Below are positions 25,270 through 33,284 of a stretch of DNA of 57,541 nt, piece after piece (position 1 is the stretch's first letter; each line of letters begins with the position of its first letter). The notes beneath the pieces were generated by a model. It worked only from the letters and a program-made list of their open reading frames with translations. It searched no databases and was not told the DNA's origin. A program made the translations under genes and the position numbers. The DNA is from DAISIL01 sp036822015 (GTDB lineage: Bacteria; Bacteroidota; Bacteroidia; Cytophagales; Bernardetiaceae), in assembly GCA_036822015.1 (NCBI GenBank), contig DAISIL010000016.1, forward strand, positions 1 to 57,541. Direction: 5' to 3'.

Positions 25270-25286
25270 GCTGCCAAAATGGCAGC
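25270..25286. promoter_or_regulatory. Inverted repeat GCTGCCA-AAA-TGGCAGC between htpG and uma2
   Basis: Perfect 7-bp arms with a 3-nt spacer, 73 bp before the htpG ATG and 48 bp before the Uma2 ATG on the other strand. On the minus strand it is followed by TTG, 17 nt and TACATTTTTG, a promoter-like pair, so an operator for htpG is the simplest reading. Confidence 0.45.
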
Positions 25287-25333
25287 AACTCTACCGCTAA
25301 AACCTCGTACACTTCACCAAAAAGCCATACCCC

Positions 25334-26064
25334 ATGACCGCCGTCCGAAACTACCGCTACCTTAGCAAGGAGGAGTACCTCCAGGCCGAGCAGCACGCCG
25401 AGTACCGAAGTGAGTTTGATAACGGAGAAGTCTTTGCCATGGCCGGAGGCAGCCAACAACACGCCGCCATACAAGGCAACCTCATCGGTGCGCTTTACAA
25501 TGCTTTGCGGGGAACAAACTGCACCGTTTATCCATCGGATTTGATGGTAGAAGTTGCAGCCACCCAGAGCATTCTCTACCCAGACGTAAGCGTCATTTGC
25601 GGAAAACCCCAAAAAAGCGATCCCGATAAATCCCCCGTCCAAAACCCTTGCCTTATCGTTGAGGTGCTTTCCCAGAGCAGCGAAGCCTACGACAGGGGCG
25701 AAAAGTTTCGCAAATACCGCCAACTTGACAGCCTACGTGAATACGTCCTGGTTGCCCAAGACCGTATCTGTGTGGAGGCTTTCCAAAAAAACGATAACGG
25801 CGACTGGCTCCTATGCCCTGCCCTCACCACACCCGAAGCCGAGCTAGAACTGCCCAGCCTCGGCNNNNNNNNNNNNNNNNNNNNNNNNNNNNNNNNNNNN
25901 NNNNNNNNNNNNNNNNNNNNNNNNNNNNNNNNNNNNNNNNNNNNNNNNNNNNNNNNNNNNNNNNCCTATGCCCTGCCCTCACCACACCCGAAGCCGAGCT
26001 AGAACTGCCCAGCCTCGGCATCGCGGTTTCCCTTCGGGAGATTTACGAGAAAGTAAACGTTTGA
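25334..26064 (+). CDS. Uma2-family nuclease-like protein, copy 1 (interrupted by scaffold gap)
   Basis: The first of two tandem Uma2 (DUF820) genes. Bases 25334-25864 encode residues 1-177, then 100 Ns follow, and 26020-26064 encode the C-terminus (IAVSLREIYEKVNV, stop). Positions 25965-26019 repeat the last 55 bases before the gap. Removing the Ns and one copy of the overlap gives a 191-residue protein parallel to copy 2. Uma2 proteins have a PD-(D/E)XK fold: here YPDVSVICG (Asp84) and CLIVEVLS (Glu110). They are common in Cyanobacteria and some Bacteroidota; their role is unproven. The gene is probably intact in the organism. Confidence 0.8.
25373..25864 (+). repeat. Long direct repeat, copy A (within Uma2 copy 1)
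   Basis: These 492 bases are identical, as far as I can compare by eye, to 26111-26602. Differences begin at base 25372 (G, versus T at 26110) and just after 25864, where the N gap starts. The identity at silent positions shows recent duplication or gene conversion. Confidence 0.85.
25865..25964. other. Assembly gap (100 N)
   Basis: Exactly 100 Ns, the customary placeholder for a gap of unknown size. The 55 bases before it (25810-25864) are the same as the 55 after it (25965-26019), and the break is at the end of a long repeat. The true gap may be zero or may hide more Uma2 copies. Confidence 0.98.
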
Positions 26065-26071
26065 TACGCCC

Positions 26072-26650
26072 ATGACCGCCGCACGCAACTACCGCTACCT
26101 TAGCAAGGATGAGTACCTCCAGGCCGAGCAGCACGCCGAGTACCGAAGTGAGTTTGATAACGGAGAAGTCTTTGCCATGGCCGGAGGCAGCCAACAACAC
26201 GCCGCCATACAAGGCAACCTCATCGGTGCGCTTTACAATGCTTTGCGGGGAACAAACTGCACCGTTTATCCATCGGATTTGATGGTAGAAGTTGCAGCCA
26301 CCCAGAGCATTCTCTACCCAGACGTAAGCGTCATTTGCGGAAAACCCCAAAAAAGCGATCCCGATAAATCCCCCGTCCAAAACCCTTGCCTTATCGTTGA
26401 GGTGCTTTCCCAGAGCAGCGAAGCCTACGACAGGGGCGAAAAGTTTCGCAAATACCGCCAACTTGACAGCCTACGTGAATACGTCCTGGTTGCCCAAGAC
26501 CGTATCTGTGTGGAGGCTTTCCAAAAAAACGATAACGGCGACTGGCTCCTATGCCCTGCCCTCACCACACCCGAAGCCGAGCTAGAACTGCCCAGCCTCG
26601 GCGTTGCGGTTTCCCTTCGGGAGATTTACGAGAAGGTGATCGATGACTAG
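26072..26650 (+). CDS. Uma2-family nuclease-like protein, copy 2
   Basis: A 192-residue cytoplasmic protein of the Uma2 family. It differs from copy 1 only near the start (TAARNYRYLSKDEY versus TAVRNYRYLSKEEY) and at the end (VAVSLREIYEKVIDD). Putative PD-(D/E)XK residues are Asp84, Glu110 and possibly Lys124 (RGEKFRKY). The ATG lies 7 bp after the stop of copy 1. The family resembles restriction-type nucleases, but no target or partner is known. It is convergent with the TonB receptor gene, 22 bp away. Confidence 0.88.
   Translation: MTAARNYRYLSKDEYLQAEQHAEYRSEFDNGEVFAMAGGSQQHAAIQGNLIGALYNALRGTNCTVYPSDLMVEVAATQSILYPDVSVICGKPQKSDPDKSPVQNPCLIVEVLSQSSEAYDRGEKFRKYRQLDSLREYVLVAQDRICVEAFQKNDNGDWLLCPALTTPEAELELPSLGVAVSLREIYEKVIDD
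26111..26602 (+). repeat. Long direct repeat, copy B (within Uma2 copy 2)
   Basis: Second copy of the 492-bp repeat described at 25373-25864. The repeat unit length, once the gap and the 55-bp overlap are removed, is 583 bp (start codon to start codon). Confidence 0.85.
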
Positions 26651-26672
26651 ACAACCGGCCGTTTACAGCACA

Positions 26673-29066
26673 TCAACTTTTGAGTTGCAGGGCAAGCATG
26701 AAGTTGCGTCCTGCCCCCGAGATACCAGAACTATACGGGCGATAGCGGCGGTCGGTGAGGTTTTCTAGTCCGGCTTGTAGCTGGATATGCGCCCCCAGGC
26801 GATAGGTCGCTTTGAGGTTGAGGGTGTACCAGGCTGGGGCATAGGTGTTTCCGTTGGCATCCAGGGCATAGATTTCGGTTTTGTTGCGCTCCTCGAAAGC
26901 CAGGTTTTCGTGGCTGCGTTCGGCTTGATAGACCGCATAAAGCATCACCTCCAGTGCCTGCCCTCGGTAGCCTATTCGGGTCATCCCGAAGAAGGGCGCG
27001 GCATGGCGCGAGGGGCTGCGGTCGCCTTCGTCGAGTTCTTCGCGGCCCTCCTGGAAGTTGAGATCGGTAGAAAAAAACCATCCCGAAGGCAGGCGCAAAT
27101 CTAGCCCTAGCTGTACCCCATATACCTGCGCCACGGCCGCGTTTTGGATCGCCTGCACCTGGCTCAAGACCCCATCGAAAGAGATGCTGTCCTGCCCGTT
27201 GAGGGTGAAGTTGCGGCGTACCAAAGCCCTATCCAGGTGGGTGTAGTACGCACTGATATCCAATTTGAGGACATCGCCAATGATCTGCGCTACCCCAACA
27301 TCGGCCGTATAGGCATACTCGGCTTTTAAGTCTGGATTGGGGACAACAACGGCAAGGGGCTCAGGATCAAAGATTTTACCCATATCGTCCACGTTCGGGG
27401 ATCGGAAAGCCGTCGCAAGCTGTACGCGCCATACGCGGTTGTCGTTGGGGCGATAGGTGGCTCCAAGGTTGCCCGTCAAAGCACCGCTCTTGAGCCTGGC
27501 CTCCTGAAACGGAAAATCAAAAAAGGCTGTTTCAAAATCAGCATCCAGCATGAAATAATTATACCTCACCCCACTTTGTAGGCTGACTTGCTCCCACAAA
27601 TGCCAGTCTTTTTGGAGATAAGCACCCAACGACTGCCAATGGGCTTGCGGGTAGCGGGGCTGCGAAGGGAAGGTTTGCTGCGTCTCGATGTCTCGGGTCA
27701 GTCCAGTAGAACTTACGTCGTTGTGGACGTACTCGATGCCGTAATAGACGTTCTTTTTTTGTACGTCCAGGTTGATCGCATGAGCGATGACGGCTTCCGT
27801 GTTGTTGCGCTGAAGGGGGTTATTGAAATTTCGATCAATGCGGCTTTCGCCGAAGTCCTGCCGAGAAAGCCGCAGGCTGATCTGGTCGGCAAAGGGGCTT
27901 TGCGCTGGGCTGTGCAAGACCTCCAGGAGGTGCATTTGCCACTTTTGGGGGCCGTAGTCCCAGCGGGCATGGCGCGGCAGACCGTTACGGATACGGTTGT
28001 GGCGGTCGTAGCGTCCGTAGCTAGATGTTTCCGAAAAATGAAAACCGTAGAGGAACTCCCAGTGGTCATTAGGACGAAAGCGCAATTTTTGCATAAAATT
28101 CATCTGGCTATATGCAGAGGGAATTTGCAGCAGCGGATCACTTTGCGGTACGACTACGTCCTGGTTGCCTTGCCGCTCCACAAAACTGGTCTTGAGATAG
28201 TCGTTGGGGCCGTGCTTGCCCTGCCTCAGGTCGTCAAAGTCCGAAAACGTAAAGCTGGTCAGGGCGGCCCATTTCTTCCGCCCGAGCTGAAAATGAAGAT
28301 GGGCTGTGTTTTCGTGGTTGGCTGATGCGTAACGCAGGTTTGCTTGTCCGCCTACTTGGGTGCGTTCCTGTCCCTCGGCTAGTGTTGGTGTTAGGGTACG
28401 AAAGCTCATCACACCCCCGATGGCATCGCTGCCATAGATCACCGATCCGGGTCCAAAAAGCACCTCCGTATTTTCGATGGCAAAACCATCGAGAGAAATG
28501 ACGTTTTGGAGGTTGCCGCCCCTGAAAATTGCCGTGTTCATGCGCACACCATCTACGGTGTACAGCAGTCGGTTAGTGGCAAAACCTCGGATCATGGGAC
28601 TGCCACCGCCCTGTTGGCTTTTCTGGATGAAGACCTTACCCGAGATGCCCAGCAGGTCAGCTGTTGTCTGGGGGTTTTGGAGGCGAACCTCTTCGGGATC
28701 AAGGGCGATCAAGGTGGCCGGGATTTGTCCCGAAGCCTGCCGCCAGCGCGTGGCCGAAACAACGACCTCATCGAGCCGAACCGTCGCTGGTGCAAGCCCG
28801 ATCACGAAGCCCCATGCCAACAGATCAGCATAACTGGCCAGAAAGGGACGATAGCCCACACAGCGTAGCACGATGGACTCGGCCTCCCGAAAAGCAGATA
28901 CATCCACCTGACCAGCAGCATCGGTGAGCAAGGTAACGCGCTCATGCGTCAGCGTAACGCCAGTGAGTGGGGTTTGGGTGTTTTTGTCTAAGACCGTCAG
29001 TATATCCTGGGCTTGCAGATGCGCTAAAGCCATCCAGCCCAAGAAAAAAAAGATGATTTTTTTCAT
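26673..29066 (-). CDS. TonB-dependent receptor, haem/siderophore type
   Basis: A 797-residue outer-membrane receptor. I use the ATG at 29066 (MKKIIFFFLGW) instead of the TTG 18 bases upstream. A signal peptide (to LQAQ) leads to a carboxypeptidase-regulatory-like domain (about 20-95, LTVLDKNTQTPLTGVTL), a TonB-box-like segment DEVVVSATR, and a plug with the GGGSPMIRGFATNRLLYTVDG and FGPGSVIYGSDAIGGVM signatures of haemoglobin/transferrin/siderophore receptors. The barrel ends with GAGRNFMLALQLKS. It should import a haem- or iron-containing ligand using TonB energy. A small membrane protein gene lies just upstream on the same strand, a common pairing. Confidence 0.93.
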   Translation of the reverse strand: MKKIIFFFLGWMALAHLQAQDILTVLDKNTQTPLTGVTLTHERVTLLTDAAGQVDVSAFREAESIVLRCVGYRPFLASYADLLAWGFVIGLAPATVRLDEVVVSATRWRQASGQIPATLIALDPEEVRLQNPQTTADLLGISGKVFIQKSQQGGGSPMIRGFATNRLLYTVDGVRMNTAIFRGGNLQNVISLDGFAIENTEVLFGPGSVIYGSDAIGGVMSFRTLTPTLAEGQERTQVGGQANLRYASANHENTAHLHFQLGRKKWAALTSFTFSDFDDLRQGKHGPNDYLKTSFVERQGNQDVVVPQSDPLLQIPSAYSQMNFMQKLRFRPNDHWEFLYGFHFSETSSYGRYDRHNRIRNGLPRHARWDYGPQKWQMHLLEVLHSPAQSPFADQISLRLSRQDFGESRIDRNFNNPLQRNNTEAVIAHAINLDVQKKNVYYGIEYVHNDVSSTGLTRDIETQQTFPSQPRYPQAHWQSLGAYLQKDWHLWEQVSLQSGVRYNYFMLDADFETAFFDFPFQEARLKSGALTGNLGATYRPNDNRVWRVQLATAFRSPNVDDMGKIFDPEPLAVVVPNPDLKAEYAYTADVGVAQIIGDVLKLDISAYYTHLDRALVRRNFTLNGQDSISFDGVLSQVQAIQNAAVAQVYGVQLGLDLRLPSGWFFSTDLNFQEGREELDEGDRSPSRHAAPFFGMTRIGYRGQALEVMLYAVYQAERSHENLAFEERNKTEIYALDANGNTYAPAWYTLNLKATYRLGAHIQLQAGLENLTDRRYRPYSSGISGAGRNFMLALQLKS

Positions 29067-29117
29067 GGGTATTGTTTTTCTCAAAAATGAAAAGATGATA
29101 CAAGAAAACCTACACGA

Positions 29118-29630
29118 TCAGCTACATACGCGGGGAGGTGGAACAGAGGGGCGCAGGTGCCTGTATCGCGGCCCTTGCACGTAAGGCGCAAACTGGGCAG
29201 ACGGAATAGGCAACATTTGAAAAAAACAAGGAAAAAAAAGTGAGACGAGAAAGAGTAGCTGCAAGAAGTGAAACAGGTTTTTTAATTGGGTATTTCTGAC
29301 CGGATCATGGCCGAGCAAGTCCTCGAGCTGGGCATAAAGTCGGCTATCTGCCGCATCGGGCCAGCACCAATACTGCACACTATCGACTGTGTTGCGCTGC
29401 TGGATAACATCGTACATCTGCCCTCCATACCGAAACTCATCTGCCTCCTTCCAGTCCAAGACCTGCTTAGCCTCTGCTCGGGAAAAGGCAAGATAGACCA
29501 GCTCCGTTTTGGGCCGCGACTGCTTGAACGCCTGCCGCACCTGATAACGCTGATGTGCAAACCACAAAGCCGTTAGCGCAGGGGGAAGTCCAAAAATGAG
29601 CATAAAAAATATTGCGAAAGCAGATCGCAT
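29118..29630 (-). CDS. Small membrane protein upstream of the TonB receptor, unknown function
   Basis: A 170-residue protein with an N-terminal membrane helix (about 5-25), a middle soluble part with EADEFRYGGQMYDVIQQRNTVD, and a second hydrophobic segment (about 117-140, FHFLQLLFLVSLFFPCFF). The tail is Pro/Arg-rich. The pattern 'E.R..G.MYDV' followed by 'YWCW' resembles small proteins encoded next to TonB receptors in other Bacteroidota, whose role is unknown. It lies 51 bp upstream of the receptor on the same strand and probably shares its transcript. Confidence 0.65.
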   Translation of the reverse strand: MRSAFAIFFMLIFGLPPALTALWFAHQRYQVRQAFKQSRPKTELVYLAFSRAEAKQVLDWKEADEFRYGGQMYDVIQQRNTVDSVQYWCWPDAADSRLYAQLEDLLGHDPVRNTQLKNLFHFLQLLFLVSLFFPCFFQMLPIPSAQFAPYVQGPRYRHLRPSVPPPRVCS

Positions 29631-29709
29631 CTTACATCAGGCAATAAAAACGTAAAGTAAAATTAATATGGTGTAAATTTTGCTGTTGAAACAATGAATT
29701 GAAGATAAT

Positions 29710-30906
29710 ATGGCGGTAAGATATACATTTTTTGCTTTTTGGGTTTTCTTTTTTTTGTCGTTCAACCTGAATGCCCAGTGTTCTGGTGATTGCGATTGTA
29801 ACTTATCCAGTACCGTTCGTGCCGATAACGGCGGTACTTACAACTGGTCTGATCCCGACACCTGGAACTGCGGCGGCGGTGATGGCGACCGTGTGCCAGG
29901 CCCAACCGATCATGTCTGCCTAAACATGAACAACACCGCGCCAGGCAGCGAGACAACCGTTACGCTGATAATGACCCAGAACGTTAACGTAGGTACGGTA
30001 GAAGTATGCCGAAAAACGGGGCAAAATGCCAATTCCATCACGGTACAGGGTGATTTTACGCTGAATATCAACGGTAACCTATCCGTCCAACAAAACGCTA
30101 CTTTTTTGATTGGTGGTAGCCTAGATGTACGGGTAACCGGCGACCTAATAGCCGCCAACAACGGCAACGTAACCCTCATCGAAACTGCCCCAGATGGTGG
30201 CACACTGCTCGTGGATGGCTGCTACCAACCCGGCAACTCTCCCCCATCCAACACCATTGATGACCAGGGGGGGACGCTCTTTTGGTGCTTGCTCTGCGAT
30301 GGTGAACCGGTAGGCGGGGCAGCCAGCAGCGGCGGCAACGACTGTAATTTTCTTTTGCCTGTTACCCTGATAGCCTTTGATGTCCAGAATGCGGATCGCT
30401 TTGTCCAGGTGAACTGGCAAACTGCTAGCGAGCAAAACAACGCTTACTTTGCCGTGCAGCGTTCTCCCGATGGGCGGCAGTTTCAGGCCATCGGACAAGT
30501 ACAAGGGCATGGCACAGTACACACACCCAAGCAATACCAATGGACAGACGAGCAACCTCTTACAGGAAATGCCTACTACCGCCTCGAGCAGGTGGACCAT
30601 GACGGCAAAACGCATTTCTCTACCGTCCGCCATATTGTCCGTCATCCCGAACCGCAGCATATCAGCATCTCTCCGCATCCCATCGAGGGAACACTAAACC
30701 TGTATTTGTCCCCACGACTACAAGGGCAACGCTTGCAACTTTCTCTAAAAAACCAACTAGGAGAAGAAGTAACCCATAGAGAAATATTTGTACCCATCGA
30801 CGGACAGATAAAATGGAAAGGATTCGGGGCTTTATCCGGTCTGTATATCCTAACGATACAGCATCCTATGTGGGTCATCCGCCAAAAACTACTGTTCAGA
30901 GATTAG
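29710..30906 (+). CDS. Type IX-secreted surface protein with sorting tail
   Basis: A 398-residue exported protein. After the signal peptide (LNAQ) is a Cys-containing region with GGTYNWSDPDTWNCGGG and beta-helix-like repeats (NSITVQGDFTLNINGNLSV, NATFLIGGSLDV), typical of surface proteins. Residues about 220-310 are a fibronectin-like domain (LIAFDVQNADRFVQVNWQT, NNAYFAVQRSPDG, YYRLEQVDHDG). The C-terminal 80 residues are a type A sorting domain (SISPHPIEGTLNLYL, SGLYILTI, QKLLFRD). PorU, also in this window, would process it. Its last 11 bases overlap the convergent gene at 30896. Confidence 0.85.
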   Translation: MAVRYTFFAFWVFFFLSFNLNAQCSGDCDCNLSSTVRADNGGTYNWSDPDTWNCGGGDGDRVPGPTDHVCLNMNNTAPGSETTVTLIMTQNVNVGTVEVCRKTGQNANSITVQGDFTLNINGNLSVQQNATFLIGGSLDVRVTGDLIAANNGNVTLIETAPDGGTLLVDGCYQPGNSPPSNTIDDQGGTLFWCLLCDGEPVGGAASSGGNDCNFLLPVTLIAFDVQNADRFVQVNWQTASEQNNAYFAVQRSPDGRQFQAIGQVQGHGTVHTPKQYQWTDEQPLTGNAYYRLEQVDHDGKTHFSTVRHIVRHPEPQHISISPHPIEGTLNLYLSPRLQGQRLQLSLKNQLGEEVTHREIFVPIDGQIKWKGFGALSGLYILTIQHPMWVIRQKLLFRD

Positions 30907-31336
30907 CCCTTTCCTCCAGGCTTAGCCCCAACTCATGTGCCACCTGCCCTGCTTGAGGCCGCAAGACCAAAAACAGCAGCACACCACCCAAGCCCATCCC
31001 CCAAAACATGATGCTTTCCGTCAGCAAATAAGCTGCAAAAGCAAAGATGACAGGCCCCTCCAACAAAGCCATTCGCAGCAAGGCAGCCACGAAGTACCCA
31101 TTCATCTTTGCCTCAAAGCCCTCCAGTGTTTTGGCTTGAGCCACCTTTTGCTTAAACAAAAATAACCCCGCTCCCATGCCCGAAAGCAACAGCAGCGGCA
31201 CAACCAACACAAAAACATCTTCTTCTATATTGCTTTCAATATCTGCTGCCAAAAAGTAAACCACGCCTCCGAAGATAACCTGCCCCCCCAACAGTGCCAA
31301 ATGGAGGACTTGTATCCGTTGAAAAATTGATTTCAT
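30896..31336 (-). CDS. Four-helix membrane protein, unknown function
   Basis: A 146-residue protein with four membrane helices at about 10-30, 42-62, 82-105 and 110-127. Loops are short, with KQKVAQAKTLEGFEAK on one side. Similar small proteins in Bacteroidota are annotated only as hypothetical. The gene stands alone, its stop overlapping the convergent surface-protein gene by 11 bp. No function can be assigned. Confidence 0.7.
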   Translation of the reverse strand: MKSIFQRIQVLHLALLGGQVIFGGVVYFLAADIESNIEEDVFVLVVPLLLLSGMGAGLFLFKQKVAQAKTLEGFEAKMNGYFVAALLRMALLEGPVIFAFAAYLLTESIMFWGMGLGGVLLFLVLRPQAGQVAHELGLSLEERANL

Positions 31337-31420
31337 CGCTGATCTTTGATTTGATGTTGATACCTCTAAGATACACTTTTTCTATTTCCAAACACAAAAA
31401 CGTGGCTTTTTCCTGAACGC

Positions 31421-31780
31421 TCATTGTGCATAGCTACCCAGTACCTCCAAAGGCGCAAACCGAAGGGCGGCTTCGTGGCAAGATTCCAGCACAAGCCTAG
31501 GCGCAACGCCCGCTTTTTCGGCTTCGAGCCAACGCAAGACACACAAACACCAGCGATCACCAGGCTTTAAACCAGGAAACTGATACGCCGGATTGGGGGT
31601 AGATAGGTCATTGCCTCTCGAGCGAGTGAAGTCCAAAAACGCCTCGTCCACCACCGCACAAACAAAATGCCGTCCGTAATCCTGATCGTGTGTGTGGCAA
31701 TAACCATCGCGGAGGAAACCCGTCAGGGGAGCGCAAGAACAAATTTCCAAAACTCCACCCAATACATTATATTCGTTCAT
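31421..31780 (-). CDS. DUF2237 family protein
   Basis: A 119-residue cytoplasmic protein starting at the ATG at 31780 (MNEYNVLGGVLE); the frame extends upstream, but the longer N-terminus is unlike the family. Conserved features are GFLRDGYCHTHDQDYGRHFVCAV and FPGLKPGDRWCLCVLRW, with several Cys/His that could bind a metal. The family is widespread, also in plants and Cyanobacteria, with no known activity. It is a single gene 140 bp downstream from the reductase gene start region. Confidence 0.85.
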   Translation of the reverse strand: MNEYNVLGGVLEICSCAPLTGFLRDGYCHTHDQDYGRHFVCAVVDEAFLDFTRSRGNDLSTPNPAYQFPGLKPGDRWCLCVLRWLEAEKAGVAPRLVLESCHEAALRFAPLEVLGSYAQ

Positions 31781-31921
31781 GGTTATCGTTTTTTTTGAGA
31801 ACCCTTCGTTTTGACAATCGTTTATCGCCATCTGTACTCCGTCCCTAACCCATCAGTAGGGTCTTTTTGATTACTGCCGAGATGTGAGTTGCCTGTCTTC
31901 AGCACGAGCAGCGACACAGCC

Positions 31922-32980
31922 TCACAACACCCCTTCATCGATCAAGACCTGGAAAGAACTTTCCATCGTTTCCTGGAGGGGCTTAAAGTTGATGCCTAGT
32001 TCGTTTTTGATCTTGGTATGATCTGCCCGAAAGGGAACATCGACGTTGTTGCGGATCATTTTCCGCGTGAAAAGTTTGTTGGTCATGGGTCCGATCAGCA
32101 GGAGCAACCACTTAGGAAGTGCCTTTTTGGGTAAGGGATAGGCAGCCCCGTACTTGGGCAGGAGAGTTTGCCCCATCTCCAAAATATGCGTGTTGTGTGC
32201 CGAGGTGATGTATCGCCCTTTGGCTGTGGGCGTAAAGCCAGCCTTGTAGTGCGCCTCGGCAACGTCGCGCACATCGACTAAGCCTATGCCCATACGGGGG
32301 GCGCCCATCTTGAGCGTGCCGTCGCCGAGTTGTTTGAGGATGTTCATGCTCTCGGAGGTCGTGGCTCCTGGGTTGAGGGGCGGCCCCAGGACTAAGCTCG
32401 GGTTGATGGTGATTAAGTCCCATCGCTGTTGCTGTTCGGCGATCTGCCAGGCCTTCTTTTCGGCTAGGGTTTTGGAGTAGGAGTAGGGCTGGTAGTCCAG
32501 GGCGGCGGTGGTGTTCCAGATGTCTTCGGTGAGTACGCCGTTAGGTGCTTTTTGGCAGTCTATGGCATCGGTATAAATGGCGGCACAGCTACTGGTAACG
32601 ACTACGCGCCTAACCGATGGCGTTTGGTTGGCGGAGTTCAGTACGTTTTCGGTACCTTTTTCGGCGGGTTCGATCAGGTCTTTTTGGGGATTTTTCACGT
32701 CAAGCACAAAAGGCGAGGCGGTGTGATAGACAAGTTCACAGCCCTGCATGGCTTCGGTGTAAGCCCCTTCGGTGAGTAGGTCTGCTTTAAAAAATTTGAT
32801 TTTGCCCGTAGTTGCCTGCGCCAACTTTTTCAGGTGTCCAATTTTTCTATCGTCTTCGGGATCACGCACGGCGGCATGAACCGTGATACCTTCTTCCAAC
32901 AAACGCTTTACGAGCCAACTGGCTACGTACCCGTTGGCTCCCGTTACGAGTACGGGCTTGGTTTGATCTATTGGTGTCAT
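31922..32980 (-). CDS. NAD(P)-dependent epimerase/reductase (dihydroflavonol-reductase-like extended SDR)
   Basis: A 352-residue cytoplasmic enzyme starting at the ATG at 32980. The Rossmann motif TGANGYVASWLVKRL is at 13-27, the Ser of VVVTSSCA is near 130, and the catalytic Tyr-x-x-x-Lys is Y166-K170 (YSYSK). The sequence layout (ILKQLGDGTLKMGAPRMGIGLVDVRDVAEAHYKA) matches the dihydroflavonol-4-reductase/cinnamoyl-CoA-reductase branch, which reduces aldehydes or ketones with NADPH. The bacterial substrate is unknown. The gene is followed by DUF2237 and preceded by the tRNA-Asp unit on the same strand. Confidence 0.9.
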   Translation of the reverse strand: MTPIDQTKPVLVTGANGYVASWLVKRLLEEGITVHAAVRDPEDDRKIGHLKKLAQATTGKIKFFKADLLTEGAYTEAMQGCELVYHTASPFVLDVKNPQKDLIEPAEKGTENVLNSANQTPSVRRVVVTSSCAAIYTDAIDCQKAPNGVLTEDIWNTTAALDYQPYSYSKTLAEKKAWQIAEQQQRWDLITINPSLVLGPPLNPGATTSESMNILKQLGDGTLKMGAPRMGIGLVDVRDVAEAHYKAGFTPTAKGRYITSAHNTHILEMGQTLLPKYGAAYPLPKKALPKWLLLLIGPMTNKLFTRKMIRNNVDVPFRADHTKIKNELGINFKPLQETMESSFQVLIDEGVL

Positions 32981-33031
32981 GGACGGATGGGATTGGTGTC
33001 CACAAAGATAATCTTTTATGTAACGGAAACC

Positions 33032-33074
33032 AAAAAAGCTCCACAAGAGCTAATGCGCTGCTTGTGAGGCTTTT
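33032..33074 (-). terminator. Intrinsic terminator after tRNA-Asp
   Basis: AAAAGCTCCACAAG (33034-33047) pairs with CTTGTGAGGCTTTT (33061-33074) over 14 positions with one mismatch and one G-U. The minus-strand transcript ends in a run of six T. It starts 4 bp after the tRNA 3' end. Confidence 0.8.
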
Positions 33075-33077
33075 ATG

Positions 33078-33151
33078 CGGTGCGGACGGGACTCGAACCC
33101 GCGACCCCCAGCGTGACAGGCTGGTATTCTAACCGACTGAACTACCGCACC
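33078..33151 (-). tRNA. tRNA-Asp (anticodon GUC)
   Basis: Complete cloverleaf on the minus strand: acceptor GGTGCGG/CCGCACC, anticodon stem CCAGC/GCTGG around CTGTCAC (anticodon GTC), T arm GCGGGTTCGAGTCCCGT. Discriminator G. CCA is not encoded. Own promoter and terminator. Confidence 0.97.
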
Positions 33152-33179
33152 AAATACCTCCTTCGTTTAAAAGGTGATG

Positions 33180-33210
33180 CAAAGGTAAGGCATCCGTACA
33201 TACAGCGCAA
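33180..33210 (-). promoter_or_regulatory. tRNA-Asp promoter
   Basis: On the minus strand TTG (33210-33208), 20 nt, then TACCTTTG (33187-33180). The extended string ATGCCTTACCTTTGCATCAC is shared base for base with the tRNA-Val promoter at 17161-17191. Confidence 0.75.
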
Positions 33211-33284
33211 GTGCTTGGGGATTTTTTTTGTTACTTTTTTTTACCCAATATTTAAAAAATTGACTACCAAACAATTAGCAGACA

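Noticed and set aside
25334..26064. Uma2 copy 1 as a true pseudogene
   Set aside because: The only break is the N gap; the flanking pieces rejoin in frame.
25334..26650. Insertion sequence or transposon around the Uma2 copies
   Set aside because: No transposase, no terminal inverted repeats and no target duplication; the repeat matches the gene plus a short spacer.
27588..28325. 245-residue frame opposite the TonB receptor
   Set aside because: Antisense shadow; the receptor signatures on the minus strand are unambiguous.
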